A DNA stretch of 64,000 bases from Candidatus Hydrogenedentota bacterium (GTDB lineage Bacteria; Hydrogenedentota; Hydrogenedentia; Hydrogenedentales; CAITNO01). The notes beneath the pieces were generated by a model. That model did not search any database. It was not told the DNA's origin and saw nothing but the letters and a program-made list of their open reading frames with translations. Shown here piece by piece: positions 40,646-50,026 of the stretch; position 1 is the stretch's first letter; every line of letters starts with the position of its first letter. The DNA is taken from contig CAITNO010000102.1 of assembly GCA_903893795.1 (NCBI GenBank), positions 1 through 64,000 on the forward strand. Reading direction: 5' to 3'. A program made the position numbers and the translations under genes.

Positions 40646-42181
40646 CTACCGGTTTCGACCGTACTGCTCGTGGCTGGACACCCAGTCCAGCGATGAAATG
40701 GCCGCCGCCAGCGAGATTTCCCCTGCCAGGGCAACGCCGCAGACGATCTCCGCCAGGCGCCGCACCTTGCCTTCCCCGTGGCACCCGAGCAACTCCAGGC
40801 ACTCGCGCTGGGTGGCGAGGCCCGTCCCGCCCCCGTAGGTGGCCACGATCAGCGAGGGAATCGTCAGCGACATGTACAGGTCCCCATCGGGGGTCAGTTC
40901 CACGTACAGAAGGCCCGCCGAAGACTCCGCCACATTGGCCACATCCTGCCCCGTGGCTATGAACATCGCCGCAATCCCGTTGGCCGAATGCAGCCCGTTA
41001 TTCGTGGCCCCCGCAAGCATCGCCCCCACATTGGCGACGTTGTAGTGACGAAACAGGGATTCAGGGTCCACCCGAAGATGCTCCATCAGCACCTCTCGCT
41101 TCAATGTCGCCTCGGCCACCACCCGTTTCCCGCGGGTGTGCATCAGGTTCACCTGCGACGCCTTCTTGTCCGTCGCCAGATTTGACTCCAGGTAATGGTG
41201 CCGAATGCCCGCATGGTTGGACAATATCCAGTTGCAGGCCACAAACGTGGCCTTGCCCACCATGTTCTGGCCGGCCGCGTCACCCGTGGTGAAATTGAAA
41301 CGCAGGAAGGCAAGCTTGCTCGCCTGATAATAGTCTATATATGTCAGTCGGGCCACCTTGGAACTGGCCTCCGCCTGTCGCCGTATCTCCTCCTCATTGG
41401 CACGGCACCACGCGATGAAATCACGCGCGTGACGCGCGTCGTCAAACACAAACACAGGGGCCCGTTGCATCGCGTCCTCGACGACGCTCACCTTCACCCC
41501 GCCGCACAGGTTCAGCACCTTCATGCCTCGGCTGTAGGAGGCAACCAGCGTCCCCTCGGTCGTCGCAAGCGGTATGATGAATTCGCCCACCGCGTGCTCT
41601 CCGTTGATCTGGAGCGGGCCCGCGAAACCCAGGGGAACCTGCGCAATCCCTGTGAAATTCTCTATGTTGCAGGCGGTGATATGCGGGTCGAAACTGAAAT
41701 GGGACACGTGCTTGAGCGTGGTGCCCGCGTTCTGCTCTACAAACTGCTGCCGGGCGGAAACGGCAGGCCCGGAATGATTGTCCATATTGTCCCGCGGAAT
41801 CTTAAGCTCTCCGCCGCTCTTCCCTGCCACGGGCGCGGCCTCAAGAGCAATCCGGCCGAACGGTTCCACCGTGACGACCATCCCTATGTGCTTTATCCCG
41901 TCCGAAAGCGGCGGCATGGCGGAGACAATCTTGAGGTCTCGGAGCCACGGCGGATTGACCCCTCTCGCCTCGATGTCGTCCGGATGAACGCGAAGGCCGT
42001 CGCCCAGATCCAGTTCGATATCCCCCCGCGGCACCTCTACACCATTAAACGATACGCTTTCCACCTCGGTCAGTCTGGCGTTTCCAAAAGTACTCCTCAA
42101 CGAAAAACACGCTGTCCCCTTGCCGCTCATCGGGCATCCCTGTACTTGAGGTAAATTCACAATTTCGCAGTTACAATCCAT
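40646..42181 (-). CDS. HMG-CoA reductase (class I-type)
   Basis: ATG at 42181 follows AAGGAGGTTGCGTTG; the track start is a TTG one codon earlier. The product has 511 residues. Family landmarks are IENFTGIAQVPLGFAGPL for substrate binding, FNFTTGDAAGQNMV for NADP(H), ATDKKASQVN carrying the catalytic Lys/Asp region, VATYGGGTGLATQ and the C-terminal SSHEQYGRN with catalytic His. It reduces HMG-CoA to mevalonate for isoprenoid synthesis. The N-terminal 130 residues form a separate beta-rich region. In bacteria this enzyme is sporadic, so lateral origin is possible. Confidence 0.93.
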   Translation of the reverse strand: MDCNCEIVNLPQVQGCPMSGKGTACFSLRSTFGNARLTEVESVSFNGVEVPRGDIELDLGDGLRVHPDDIEARGVNPPWLRDLKIVSAMPPLSDGIKHIGMVVTVEPFGRIALEAAPVAGKSGGELKIPRDNMDNHSGPAVSARQQFVEQNAGTTLKHVSHFSFDPHITACNIENFTGIAQVPLGFAGPLQINGEHAVGEFIIPLATTEGTLVASYSRGMKVLNLCGGVKVSVVEDAMQRAPVFVFDDARHARDFIAWCRANEEEIRRQAEASSKVARLTYIDYYQASKLAFLRFNFTTGDAAGQNMVGKATFVACNWILSNHAGIRHHYLESNLATDKKASQVNLMHTRGKRVVAEATLKREVLMEHLRVDPESLFRHYNVANVGAMLAGATNNGLHSANGIAAMFIATGQDVANVAESSAGLLYVELTPDGDLYMSLTIPSLIVATYGGGTGLATQRECLELLGCHGEGKVRRLAEIVCGVALAGEISLAAAISSLDWVSSHEQYGRNR

Positions 42182-42665
42182 CAACGCAACCTCCTTGAAC
42201 TTGCGGGATATTGTTTTCCATCACATTACGGGATTCACAATGTTCCATCGTTTCGAACAACAATTATCCAGCCAATATTTCCATTTTGGAACCACTTTTG
42301 GACTCGTTCGTTGTACCATGCTAACTCTTTGTTTTACTAATAGTTACTGTTCTTATTTGTGATGGGATTATCGCGTTGCGCGTGCGTTTTCTGGCATTGA
42401 ATCAATGCTTGGCGAGTGTATCCCAGACATCAATACCAGGAGACATTTTTTTGCTGATAAAGCCCATTGCCGCCGGGCACAATCGCGCATCCGCTCCGCT
42501 GGGTTTTCAAGCACTCCACCGACCGCCAGGCATGAATATCGCAGCGGGAAGTAATTATAAGTATAATATGTTAACCTGATTCCGAGTGGGAAGCATTATA
42601 AGTGTGTCTCCCCCGCGCTGAAAGCGCGCTTGTCATGGCTTGATGCATGGGAGCCCGTTATAAAG
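42182..42665. other. 484 bp divergent intergenic region
   Basis: It lies between the HMG-CoA reductase start (minus) and the helical-protein start (plus). TATAAT occurs at 42562-42567 and AT-rich stretches flank it, but no convincing -35 was found. A short GCGCT-GAA-AGCGC hairpin lies at about 42616-42628. No gene is supported. Confidence 0.4.
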
Positions 42666-43475
42666 ATGAGCGAGAAAAAGAACCAACTGGAAACTGCCAT
42701 AATTGAGTTTTATCGCGATGAAATTCGGCAGCGATACCAGTTGGAAAGCCTCCGCCTTTTTTCTGAATTCGGAACCGTTCCCGATAAGATGCTCATAGCG
42801 CTGCGTGACTTCTTTCTCGAAAGCCTCTACCCCCCGCCCCCTGTCCGCATTCGAATGGACGAGGCCTTTGATGACCTCGTGCTTCTCCTGCGCTCACCAG
42901 CGCGGCTCACGCCGCTCATGGGCGCCGCCCTCAGTTCCATGTTTCGCCTGAGTTTCCATCTCCCGGCCATCGTCAACACTGGGCTTGCCACCATCGATGC
43001 CATTCGGGAAACACGTCAGCTCGAAGCCTGTCTGATGTCCGTTGCCGAAACGATACGGCCCGAACTGGAGGCGGCGCTCGCAGGCAAGTCCACAGCGCCC
43101 AAATACCGCCGCGCCATGCTGAAGGTGATAGCAGGCGTTCCCGAAACCAACGTTCGCGCCCTGATCGCCAACGTCATCCGCCTTTTTGGCGCATTGTCCG
43201 ATATAAAAATGCTCTCGGGCATGGTCTTGCTCGTGGAGAAGTGTGTGGTGGTCATGGAATCGCGCACCGATGTCTACTCCGACAAGGACCGCGAGAGTTT
43301 GAAACTCTGCCTCGATGTTCTGCGCCAGGGGCACAACCTCTATCTGCAGCTGAAGCCCAAGGATTTTCCCCAGCTCTTGAAGGGCATCAACCGGGTCGAG
43401 ACAACCTGGTACGAGGGCATTGCGGAACAGTTGAAAACCTCTGGAAGAAAGAAAACCCCGCCTGAAAACGGATGA
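42666..43475 (+). CDS. Helical hypothetical protein of the lipid cluster
   Basis: The start at 42666 (MSEKKNQLET) is preferred to the track's 42630. The 269-residue protein is almost entirely alpha-helical, without signal peptide or membrane segments. No known family was recognised. It ends with a basic tail (SGRKKTPPENG), as do the neighbouring phasin-like and SRPBCC proteins. It lies 33 bp before the SRPBCC gene on the same strand. A lipid- or granule-related role is a guess from context. Confidence 0.6.
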   Translation: MSEKKNQLETAIIEFYRDEIRQRYQLESLRLFSEFGTVPDKMLIALRDFFLESLYPPPPVRIRMDEAFDDLVLLLRSPARLTPLMGAALSSMFRLSFHLPAIVNTGLATIDAIRETRQLEACLMSVAETIRPELEAALAGKSTAPKYRRAMLKVIAGVPETNVRALIANVIRLFGALSDIKMLSGMVLLVEKCVVVMESRTDVYSDKDRESLKLCLDVLRQGHNLYLQLKPKDFPQLLKGINRVETTWYEGIAEQLKTSGRKKTPPENG

Positions 43476-43508
43476 CATCTCCCGAACCACCATGGAAAGG
43501 AACGACAC

Positions 43509-44015
43509 ATGGCCTTCATTGCGAGCGTGGAACTAAAAAAGCGTCTTGAAGTGAAATGTCCCTATGACCGGGCCTTTGACCTGCTGGCCGATGTGCCCGC
43601 CTCGGTCAGCCATTTCCCCAATGTGGAGGAATTGGTGGACCTTGGGGGCAACGCCTACCGCTGGGAAATGCAAAAGATCGGGGTAGACCGCTTTTCCATC
43701 CAGACCATTTACGGCTGCAAATATGTGGATGACCGAGAGAAAGGCATCATCAAGTGGACCCCGGTAAAGGGGGAAGGCAACGGCACCGTCAAGGGAAAGT
43801 GGACCCTCAAGGCGATTGACGCCGAGAACACACGCATCGACCTCAGCACCACTGGCGACCTCGAAATACCGCTGCCAGGCCTGGTCAAGTTCCTCGTCGC
43901 CCCCGTGGTAGCCCGCCAGTTTGAGCAAATGGTGGACACCTACGTCGAGAATCTCAGCAAGACGCTCAACGCACCACCCAAAAAGAAAGCCGCGTCAAAA
44001 AAGAAATCCTCCTGA
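43509..44015 (+). CDS. SRPBCC (START-like) lipid-binding protein with basic tail
   Basis: 168 residues, starting after GGAAAGGAACGACAC. Residues 5-150 show the SRPBCC/polyketide-cyclase pattern: RLEVKCPYDRAFDLLADVPA, SVSHFPNVEELVDLGGNAYR, KGKWTLKAIDAENTRIDLST, and a C-terminal helix VARQFEQMVDTYVENLSKTL. The fold has a hydrophobic pocket for lipids or polyketides. The last residues are PPKKKAASKKKSS, a strongly basic tail shared in style with the phasin-like protein. It probably transports or senses a hydrophobic ligand. Confidence 0.8.
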   Translation: MAFIASVELKKRLEVKCPYDRAFDLLADVPASVSHFPNVEELVDLGGNAYRWEMQKIGVDRFSIQTIYGCKYVDDREKGIIKWTPVKGEGNGTVKGKWTLKAIDAENTRIDLSTTGDLEIPLPGLVKFLVAPVVARQFEQMVDTYVENLSKTLNAPPKKKAASKKKSS

Positions 44016-44034
44016 ACTGATTGCCGGGCCTGAC

Positions 44035-44403
44035 CTAGTCCTCCGACTTCTGTCCCGTAAACCGGTCCTTCTCATCCCGGAATAGAAGATTAAACGTTGT
44101 CAGGCTGCCATAGGCCCGGCTGATAAGTGTTTGCAGTTCAGCCTTGTCCTCATACGAGAGGCTCGCGTGATTGTTCAACTTCTGCTCCAGCACGCGCAGC
44201 TTCTCGCGCACCGAGGTGATCTTCTTGAAGAAAACCTCCATAGGAATCTCTTTCGACTGCATCGTGTCGTCCGTGGGCTTCAGGATAAGCTTGCCGCCCT
44301 CCCATTTCCGCGCAATATTGCAGCGCCCGGCGCCCATTTCCTCCTCAAGCACCTCCCGCAGCGCGGCCTTCATTTCCTGCCACGATTGAAAAGACAGTTC
44401 CAT
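44035..44403 (-). CDS. Hypothetical coiled-coil protein
   Basis: 122 residues. The N-terminal half (MELSFQSWQEMKAALREVLE, EEMGAGRCNIARKWEGGKLI) is compact alpha/beta, and the second half is helical with heptads (SVREKLRVLEQKLNNHASLS). I do not recognise the family. It is convergent with the SRPBCC gene, with 19 bp between stops. A plausible ribosome-binding site (GGAGGTACGCAA) precedes the start. Confidence 0.6.
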   Translation of the reverse strand: MELSFQSWQEMKAALREVLEEEMGAGRCNIARKWEGGKLILKPTDDTMQSKEIPMEVFFKKITSVREKLRVLEQKLNNHASLSYEDKAELQTLISRAYGSLTTFNLLFRDEKDRFTGQKSED

Positions 44404-44632
44404 TTGCGTACCTCCGTTTCGGCACCATCGCCATGTCCGCCTATTCTATCAGCAGACTTTTGAAAAGTGAAATGCGGCTGAACAGGACGTCGGGACTGTG
44501 TGAACTTCGTTGCTGTTGATATTCCTGCGCTGCTTCCTGTCAAATGGGCTACGGGTTGGTCCATGTTGAACATGTCAGATGCAGCTTTCGGCTGAGTCCC
44601 TGCCGACAGTCACCCCTGAGGAGAGAATATCC

Positions 44633-47440
44633 ATGAAATATCTCTGCGCCGCCGCGCTCCTTGTCCTGCTCGCCGGATTTCTTCCCGGCACCTCCTCGGC
44701 CGACAATTCCGGCGACATTGCCGCCCTCTTCGCCAATCCGCCCGACACCGCCAAACCCTGGGTCTATTGGTGGTGGCTCGACAGCAACGCCACCAGGGAA
44801 GGCATCACCAAAGACCTCGAGGAGATGAAAGCCCAGGGAATTGCCGGTGCGCTTATTTTCGATGCGGGGGAGGGGCACACCAGCCCCCAAGGTCCCCCCT
44901 TTATGAGTCCCGATTGGCTGGCCCTCTTCAAACATGCCGTGGTGGAGGCCCATCGTCTAGGCATGCAGCTCAGTTTCAATATTTGCAGCGGCTGGAATGC
45001 CGGGGGAACCTGGGTAACGCCCGACCTGGCCATAAAGTCCTTGACCTGGAGCCAATCGGACCTAAACGGCCCCGCCGCCGTTTCACAGGACCTGCCCATG
45101 CCCGCCGTGGCCGAGGGGTATTACAGGGACGTCTCTGTAATGGCCTACCGCTCTCTGCCCACGGCGCCGGATCAGGCACTGGACCCGGCCTCCGCGCTCA
45201 ATATCTCCGAATTCATGGACCCATCAGGGCGCCTTTCCTGGAATGCACCAGAAGGCGCCTGGCGCGTCTTTCGTTTCGGTCAGACCATTCACGGCGCGGA
45301 CTACCAGAAAAAGACCAAGTGCGCCAGCCGCAGCGCCCAGGGCTATGAGATGGATTTCTACAGCCGCGAGGCACTCGACAAACAGTTTGCCGAAACGGCG
45401 GCAAAAGTATTGGCGGAGGCGGGTGATCTTGCGGGCAAGACTCTCAGGTATTTCCACGATGACAGTTGGGAATGCGGAGAGCCCAACTGGACCCCCAATA
45501 TGCGTGCCGAGTTCACCTCCCGGCGTGGCTACAATCCCGAACCCTATCTCCCTGTGCTCGCGGGACAGGTGGTGCAGAGCAGGGAAATCTCCGACCGATT
45601 TCTGCGTGACTGGAAGCGCACTGCGGCCGACCTCATGGCACAGAATCATTATGGCTATTTCAACGAACTCTCGAAACAATCCGGCGTCGGCACCCACCCG
45701 GAGGCGGGAGGCCCCTTCTTCACCACCACCATGGACCCGCTCATGAACCTTGGTCGGAGCGACATTCCCATGGGGGAATACTGGATTCGCAGGTCCGAAT
45801 CGGACGGTGATGTCTGGTTCGTTGACCAGTACGGCAAATGCGATTCGGTGAAACAGGCGGCCACCGCCGCCCACATCTACGGCAAGAGGCTCTGCCAGGC
45901 CGAAGCGTTCACCAACATGGGGCGCAACTGGGAGGAAGCCCCGCACATGCTCAAGGACATCGGCGACCGCGCGCTCTGCGCCGGCCTTACCAGAAACATG
46001 CTCTGCTTCTATGTCCATCAGCCCTATCTCGACCTCAAACCGGGCTATGAATGGCCCGAAGCGGGCACACACTTCGACAGGAATATTACCTGGTGGCCCC
46101 AGATGCACGCCTTCACCGCCTACCTGTCGCGCTGTCAGGCCCTGTTGCAGCAGGGGGCCTTTGTCGCCGATGCCTGCTATTTCGCCGGTGACGATGCGGG
46201 CTGCTACGCTCCCGCCAAGACCTGCATGAATCCGCCCCTGCCCGCCGGATTCGACTGTGACACCATAAACGGCGAAGTGCTCATGACTCGTCTCACCGTG
46301 CAGAACGGGCGTCTCGTGCTTCCCGGAGGCATGAGCTACCGGCTCCTCGTGTTGCCCGAGCATGACACCATGACACCGGAATCGCTCGCCCGCATCGCCG
46401 AGCTTGTCGAGGCCGGAGCCACGGTCGTGGGGCCAAAACCGCGCCGCTCCTCCAGCCTGACCAATTATCCAAAATGCGACGGGGACATAGCGGCCCTGAC
46501 CGCCAAACTCTGGGGCAGTTGCGACGGCGCCACCGTCAAGGAAAACGCCTGCGGCAAGGGACGGGTCATATGGGGCAGGACCCTGCAGGATATTTTCGAA
46601 TCGCAGCAGCTTCCTCCCGATTTCAGTTGCACCTCCACCGGGCAAAGCCCGGCACTCGATTACATCCACCGCCATATCGTCGGTGTTGACATCTATTTCG
46701 TGGCCAACCCTCAAGACATCGCGGTTTCAGCGGAATGTGTCTTCCGCGCCACCGCAAAACAACCGGAAATATGGGACCCCGTCACCGCCATTCGCCGCGA
46801 TGCCAACGCCTACACCCAACGGACAGACGGCACAACCCTCCTGCCGCTGGAGTTTGGCCCAAAATACTCCCTCTTCATCGTGTTCAGCAAACCAATCCCC
46901 CCGGCGCAGAATGGAACCGCTACCGCCAATTTCCCCATTGTCACGCCCGTAACGGATATTGCCGGTTCGTGGACAGTGCAGTTTGACCCGAAGTGGGGGG
47001 GACCCGAATCCGTGGAGTTTTCCGAACTGGCCGACTGGACACAGCGTCCCGAAGAGGCCATCAAATACTATTCCGGCAAGGCCACCTACAAAAAGAGCTT
47101 CGACTTGGACAAGTCGGCCCTGCCGCAGGACGGGCATCTCTTTCTGAACCTCGGCGAACTGAACAATCTGGCCGAAGTCCGCCTGAACGGAAAAGACCTG
47201 GGGGTGCTCTGGACCAAGCCCTTCCGCGTCGACATCAGCCCGGCAGTTCAGGCTGGAGTCAATCGCTTGGAAATAGACATCATCAATCTCTGGCCCAACC
47301 GCCTCATGGGTGACGCCAAACTTCCCCAAGAGCAGCGACTGACCAAGACCAACGTGCAGAAGTTCTATACCGGCGAACATTCCCTGCTCCCCTCCGGTCT
47401 GCTCGGCCCGGTTACGCTGTCCAGGGAAGTCAATCCATAG
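44633..47440 (+). CDS. Secreted GH106-like glycoside hydrolase
   Basis: The start at 44633 (MKYLCAAALL) follows GAGGAGAGAATATCC and gives 935 residues with a signal peptide. The N-terminal domain matches the GH106 alpha-L-rhamnosidase pattern: PWVYWWWLDSNATREGITKD, LEEMKAQGIAGALIF, FNICSGWNAGGTW. A glutamine/glutamate-rich catalytic region follows (FHDDSWECGEPNWTP). The C-terminal 160 residues look like a galactose-binding beta-sandwich (HLFLNLGELNNLAEVRLNGK, DLGVLWTKPF). It probably removes rhamnose or a related sugar from polysaccharides. Confidence 0.82.
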   Translation: MKYLCAAALLVLLAGFLPGTSSADNSGDIAALFANPPDTAKPWVYWWWLDSNATREGITKDLEEMKAQGIAGALIFDAGEGHTSPQGPPFMSPDWLALFKHAVVEAHRLGMQLSFNICSGWNAGGTWVTPDLAIKSLTWSQSDLNGPAAVSQDLPMPAVAEGYYRDVSVMAYRSLPTAPDQALDPASALNISEFMDPSGRLSWNAPEGAWRVFRFGQTIHGADYQKKTKCASRSAQGYEMDFYSREALDKQFAETAAKVLAEAGDLAGKTLRYFHDDSWECGEPNWTPNMRAEFTSRRGYNPEPYLPVLAGQVVQSREISDRFLRDWKRTAADLMAQNHYGYFNELSKQSGVGTHPEAGGPFFTTTMDPLMNLGRSDIPMGEYWIRRSESDGDVWFVDQYGKCDSVKQAATAAHIYGKRLCQAEAFTNMGRNWEEAPHMLKDIGDRALCAGLTRNMLCFYVHQPYLDLKPGYEWPEAGTHFDRNITWWPQMHAFTAYLSRCQALLQQGAFVADACYFAGDDAGCYAPAKTCMNPPLPAGFDCDTINGEVLMTRLTVQNGRLVLPGGMSYRLLVLPEHDTMTPESLARIAELVEAGATVVGPKPRRSSSLTNYPKCDGDIAALTAKLWGSCDGATVKENACGKGRVIWGRTLQDIFESQQLPPDFSCTSTGQSPALDYIHRHIVGVDIYFVANPQDIAVSAECVFRATAKQPEIWDPVTAIRRDANAYTQRTDGTTLLPLEFGPKYSLFIVFSKPIPPAQNGTATANFPIVTPVTDIAGSWTVQFDPKWGGPESVEFSELADWTQRPEEAIKYYSGKATYKKSFDLDKSALPQDGHLFLNLGELNNLAEVRLNGKDLGVLWTKPFRVDISPAVQAGVNRLEIDIINLWPNRLMGDAKLPQEQRLTKTNVQKFYTGEHSLLPSGLLGPVTLSREVNP

Positions 47441-47489
47441 TCCGACATCCTCAACCGCGGATTTCACACAAAGACAAAGATGAACAGAG

Positions 47490-49100
47490 ATGCATAAACC
47501 CGAGAAAACGATAACACCAAAGAACCTTGTCCCCAGGTGCGTCCACGTACCCAGCCGACATCGATACCGCCACCTAACCGGTCTGGCGCGCATCGGGATC
47601 GCATTGCTGGCCTGTCTAATCACCGGGTTGGCCCTCCCCGAACAGGCCTCTGCATTCCTTCACAGAAGCTCCGAGGGAACCCTCAAGGACAACTGCGTCC
47701 TCTGGAACGACGGCACCTTCTACCTCTTCACCATGTACCGCTTCAACGACAAAGGCGGCGAGCAGGACCAATGGCGCAACGTATGGCTCGCAACCTCCAC
47801 CGACGGCGTTCACTGGAAGGATGTGGGCCCCGTCATCAAGGACGCCCCCTTTGGCATCTATGCCATGCGCGTGTGGAAGGTCGGCAACCGCTTCATCATG
47901 GACCACGGAAGTTTCACCGGCGACAAGCAGGATGTCCTGCGCCTCTGGGAGTCCGACGACCTCGTGCATTGGAAATATCTCGGCCCCGATTTTGACATTC
48001 GCAGACCCGACGGACAGCGCATAGACCACATGGACGTCATCTCCGAAGAGGAGGGAGGTAAAACCGTCTACTACGGCTATGCCGTCGGTGGATTGTTGCG
48101 GTCCGACGATGGCGTCAAATGGAAATGGGTTGGAGAACTTCCCCTGACGGACAGCCTTTCCGTGCGGGTCGTGCAGGAACCGGGCGGTTGCCAGCGCATA
48201 GGCGACAAGTTCTACCTCCTCGTCGGAGGATTCTACCCCGGCAGTTTCGAGTACGCCGTGGCCACCTACATCGCCGACCGCCCCGACGGCCCGTTCAAAC
48301 CCGATTATCCCGCATTCCGGCTCAACGGATATTCCGGGCGCGAACTGGTCGCCCTCTGGGCCGGATATTGCCGCCTGCCCGGCGAAACCCTCCTTTCCAA
48401 TTACATGCTCGACCCGGGCGGGGCTTTCTGGTGGCATGCCCCGCTCAAGACACCCGTGGTGGATGCCGCAGGTCATCTTCATATGGGCTATTGGAAGGGC
48501 AACGAGGCCCTCAAAGGCGCCCAACTCCCTTGCCCCGTGGGCCAACCCAAACTCGCCTGCCCGGCCAAGAAGGGCGAGATTGACTCGTCCGGGGAAGACG
48601 TCACCATCAAAGCCCCCGCACTCCCGTCCATCCGATGGATTACTCCGGACAAACCGAACAATGCCTTCGCATTCCTGGACACCGTCTTCGATTTCGACAA
48701 AGGCTGTGTGGTGGAGGGAACGCTGAAAGTAACCGCCACCGATGCGCTTGTCTTTCCTGCGGCAGGAATCTGCCTGGAACAGGAGGGCAAAGAGGCCGCA
48801 ACCGTCCTGTTTGAGACCTGGGGGCAGACCGAATTGGGAACCCTGTCCTGGTCGAAACAGCCGCACTTTGAGTCCCGCGACCGCACCGGATTCGGCTGCG
48901 CAACCGTTGCCGGCATGCCGGCAGGAGAAACCTGCTCCTACAGACTGCTCCTCCGCAAGGGCATCGTTGAAATCTACCTCAACGACCTCCTCGTCCAAAC
49001 CTGGCCGGCCGCCAAACTCACCGGCCGCATCGGCTTCATCGTGCAGGACGGGGAAGCCCACTTCGGCGTTCCCAAGCTGTGGGCAATGACCCTGCCCTGA
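47490..49100 (+). CDS. Secreted five-bladed beta-propeller glycosidase (GH32/43-like)
   Basis: 536 residues with an N-terminal membrane/signal segment (ARIGIALLACLITGLALPEQ). Residues about 55-350 show propeller repeats: KDNCVLWNDGTFYLFTMYRF, VWLATSTDGVHWKDVGPVIK, LRLWESDDLVHWKYLGPDFD. This SxDxxxW pattern is typical of GH43, GH32 and GH62-like enzymes. The C-terminal 180 residues are a beta-sandwich (VFDFDKGCVVEGTLKVTATD). The catalytic triad is not certain, so the exact family is open. It follows the GH106-like gene by 49 bp and probably shares its transcript. Confidence 0.75.
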   Translation: MHKPEKTITPKNLVPRCVHVPSRHRYRHLTGLARIGIALLACLITGLALPEQASAFLHRSSEGTLKDNCVLWNDGTFYLFTMYRFNDKGGEQDQWRNVWLATSTDGVHWKDVGPVIKDAPFGIYAMRVWKVGNRFIMDHGSFTGDKQDVLRLWESDDLVHWKYLGPDFDIRRPDGQRIDHMDVISEEEGGKTVYYGYAVGGLLRSDDGVKWKWVGELPLTDSLSVRVVQEPGGCQRIGDKFYLLVGGFYPGSFEYAVATYIADRPDGPFKPDYPAFRLNGYSGRELVALWAGYCRLPGETLLSNYMLDPGGAFWWHAPLKTPVVDAAGHLHMGYWKGNEALKGAQLPCPVGQPKLACPAKKGEIDSSGEDVTIKAPALPSIRWITPDKPNNAFAFLDTVFDFDKGCVVEGTLKVTATDALVFPAAGICLEQEGKEAATVLFETWGQTELGTLSWSKQPHFESRDRTGFGCATVAGMPAGETCSYRLLLRKGIVEIYLNDLLVQTWPAAKLTGRIGFIVQDGEAHFGVPKLWAMTLP

Positions 49101-49114
49101 TCACGCCCCTTCGG

Positions 49115-49750
49115 TCAGTCGAAAAAAGAGTGAATGACCAGACCGCCGTAGTCCGAAATGATGGCCCAGAAATTCTGCCAGTCGGCCGTGAGGCTCAGCG
49201 GCGCGAATGCGCCGATCGGAAGCGACGCCGGGATGAAGCCGCGGGTGTACTCCAGCATCCAGGTGTTCTCTTTCATCCAGTAACCCTTGGCCTCGCCCCG
49301 CTTGAGAATGGCGCAGTCACCCGGCTTGTACACGGTTTTTTCCAACTGCCCCTCCAGATAGGTCCACATCTCGCCGGCAAACATGCAGTCGTACACATCC
49401 ATCTTCGCATAGCGCCCCGAAAATCCCTCCGCGCCGATGGGCGTGCCGAATATGAGCACGTATTCATCAAGCGAGGCGTACAGCAGCGCCATCTCACCCA
49501 GCGTCCCGCCCGTGTAATTGAAAACCCAATGCAGATCCGTCTTTATCTTGCCAGGGTGCCCCGTGTTGAGTGTGTCAACGATGGCGGCAACCGCCTCCTC
49601 CGTGGGTAGACTGGACACGTCCTTCGCGAGGGACTGAATCTCCTCCGGTGCGAATTCATAGTGCGGCGCGCACCCTGTAATCAAGACGGCCCAAGCCAGA
49701 AGAACTCCGCCACTCGCCAAAGACCTGAAGATCACCGATAACCGCTTCAT
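49115..49750 (-). CDS. Bacterial lipoprotein homologous to ERG2/sigma-1 receptor
   Basis: The start at 49750 (MKRLSVIFRS) follows AGAGGAGTGCATGGG and gives 211 residues. Residues 1-27 form a lipoprotein signal (VLLAWAVLITGC). The rest matches the ERG2/sigma-1 receptor family over its full cupin-like domain: WVFNYTGGTLGEMALLYASL, DEYVLIFGTPIGAEGFSGRY, VYKPGD, NTWMLEYTRGFIPASLP. The two acidic residues that line the sigma-1 ligand pocket (Asp126 and Glu172 in human) appear as the D of VYDCMFAG and the E of NTWMLEY. ERG2 isomerises a sterol double bond. The bacterial role is unknown. Confidence 0.88.
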   Translation of the reverse strand: MKRLSVIFRSLASGGVLLAWAVLITGCAPHYEFAPEEIQSLAKDVSSLPTEEAVAAIVDTLNTGHPGKIKTDLHWVFNYTGGTLGEMALLYASLDEYVLIFGTPIGAEGFSGRYAKMDVYDCMFAGEMWTYLEGQLEKTVYKPGDCAILKRGEAKGYWMKENTWMLEYTRGFIPASLPIGAFAPLSLTADWQNFWAIISDYGGLVIHSFFD

Positions 49751-50026
49751 CCCATGCACTCCTCTGGGGTGGCGCTGGGCCATCCGCTTGTCTGCGTCCG
49801 TTCGGATATCCCGAAAGGATTATGGGGCAAAGCCCGGGTTGGCCGAAGTCACGCGCCTGCGTAACGAAGACCTACCCCGGGAACCTATTAGCAACCCCAC
49901 TCCAGCAAGATTGTATGGGTCGCCGTCTAGAGTCACATACGCCAGTCAATATCATGGGTCGGGGCAGACTTTACAAGACAGTAATCTTCCTCCCAAGCCC
50001 CTTGACAGGTTCTTGCAGCAGCCCCG

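Noticed and set aside
45224-46714. 496-residue minus-strand ORF
   Set aside because: It lies entirely antisense to the GH106-like gene, has composition typical of a shadow frame in GC-rich DNA and no domain resemblance.
47616-49061. 481-residue minus-strand ORF
   Set aside because: Antisense shadow of the secreted propeller glycosidase, which has a signal peptide and recognisable repeats.
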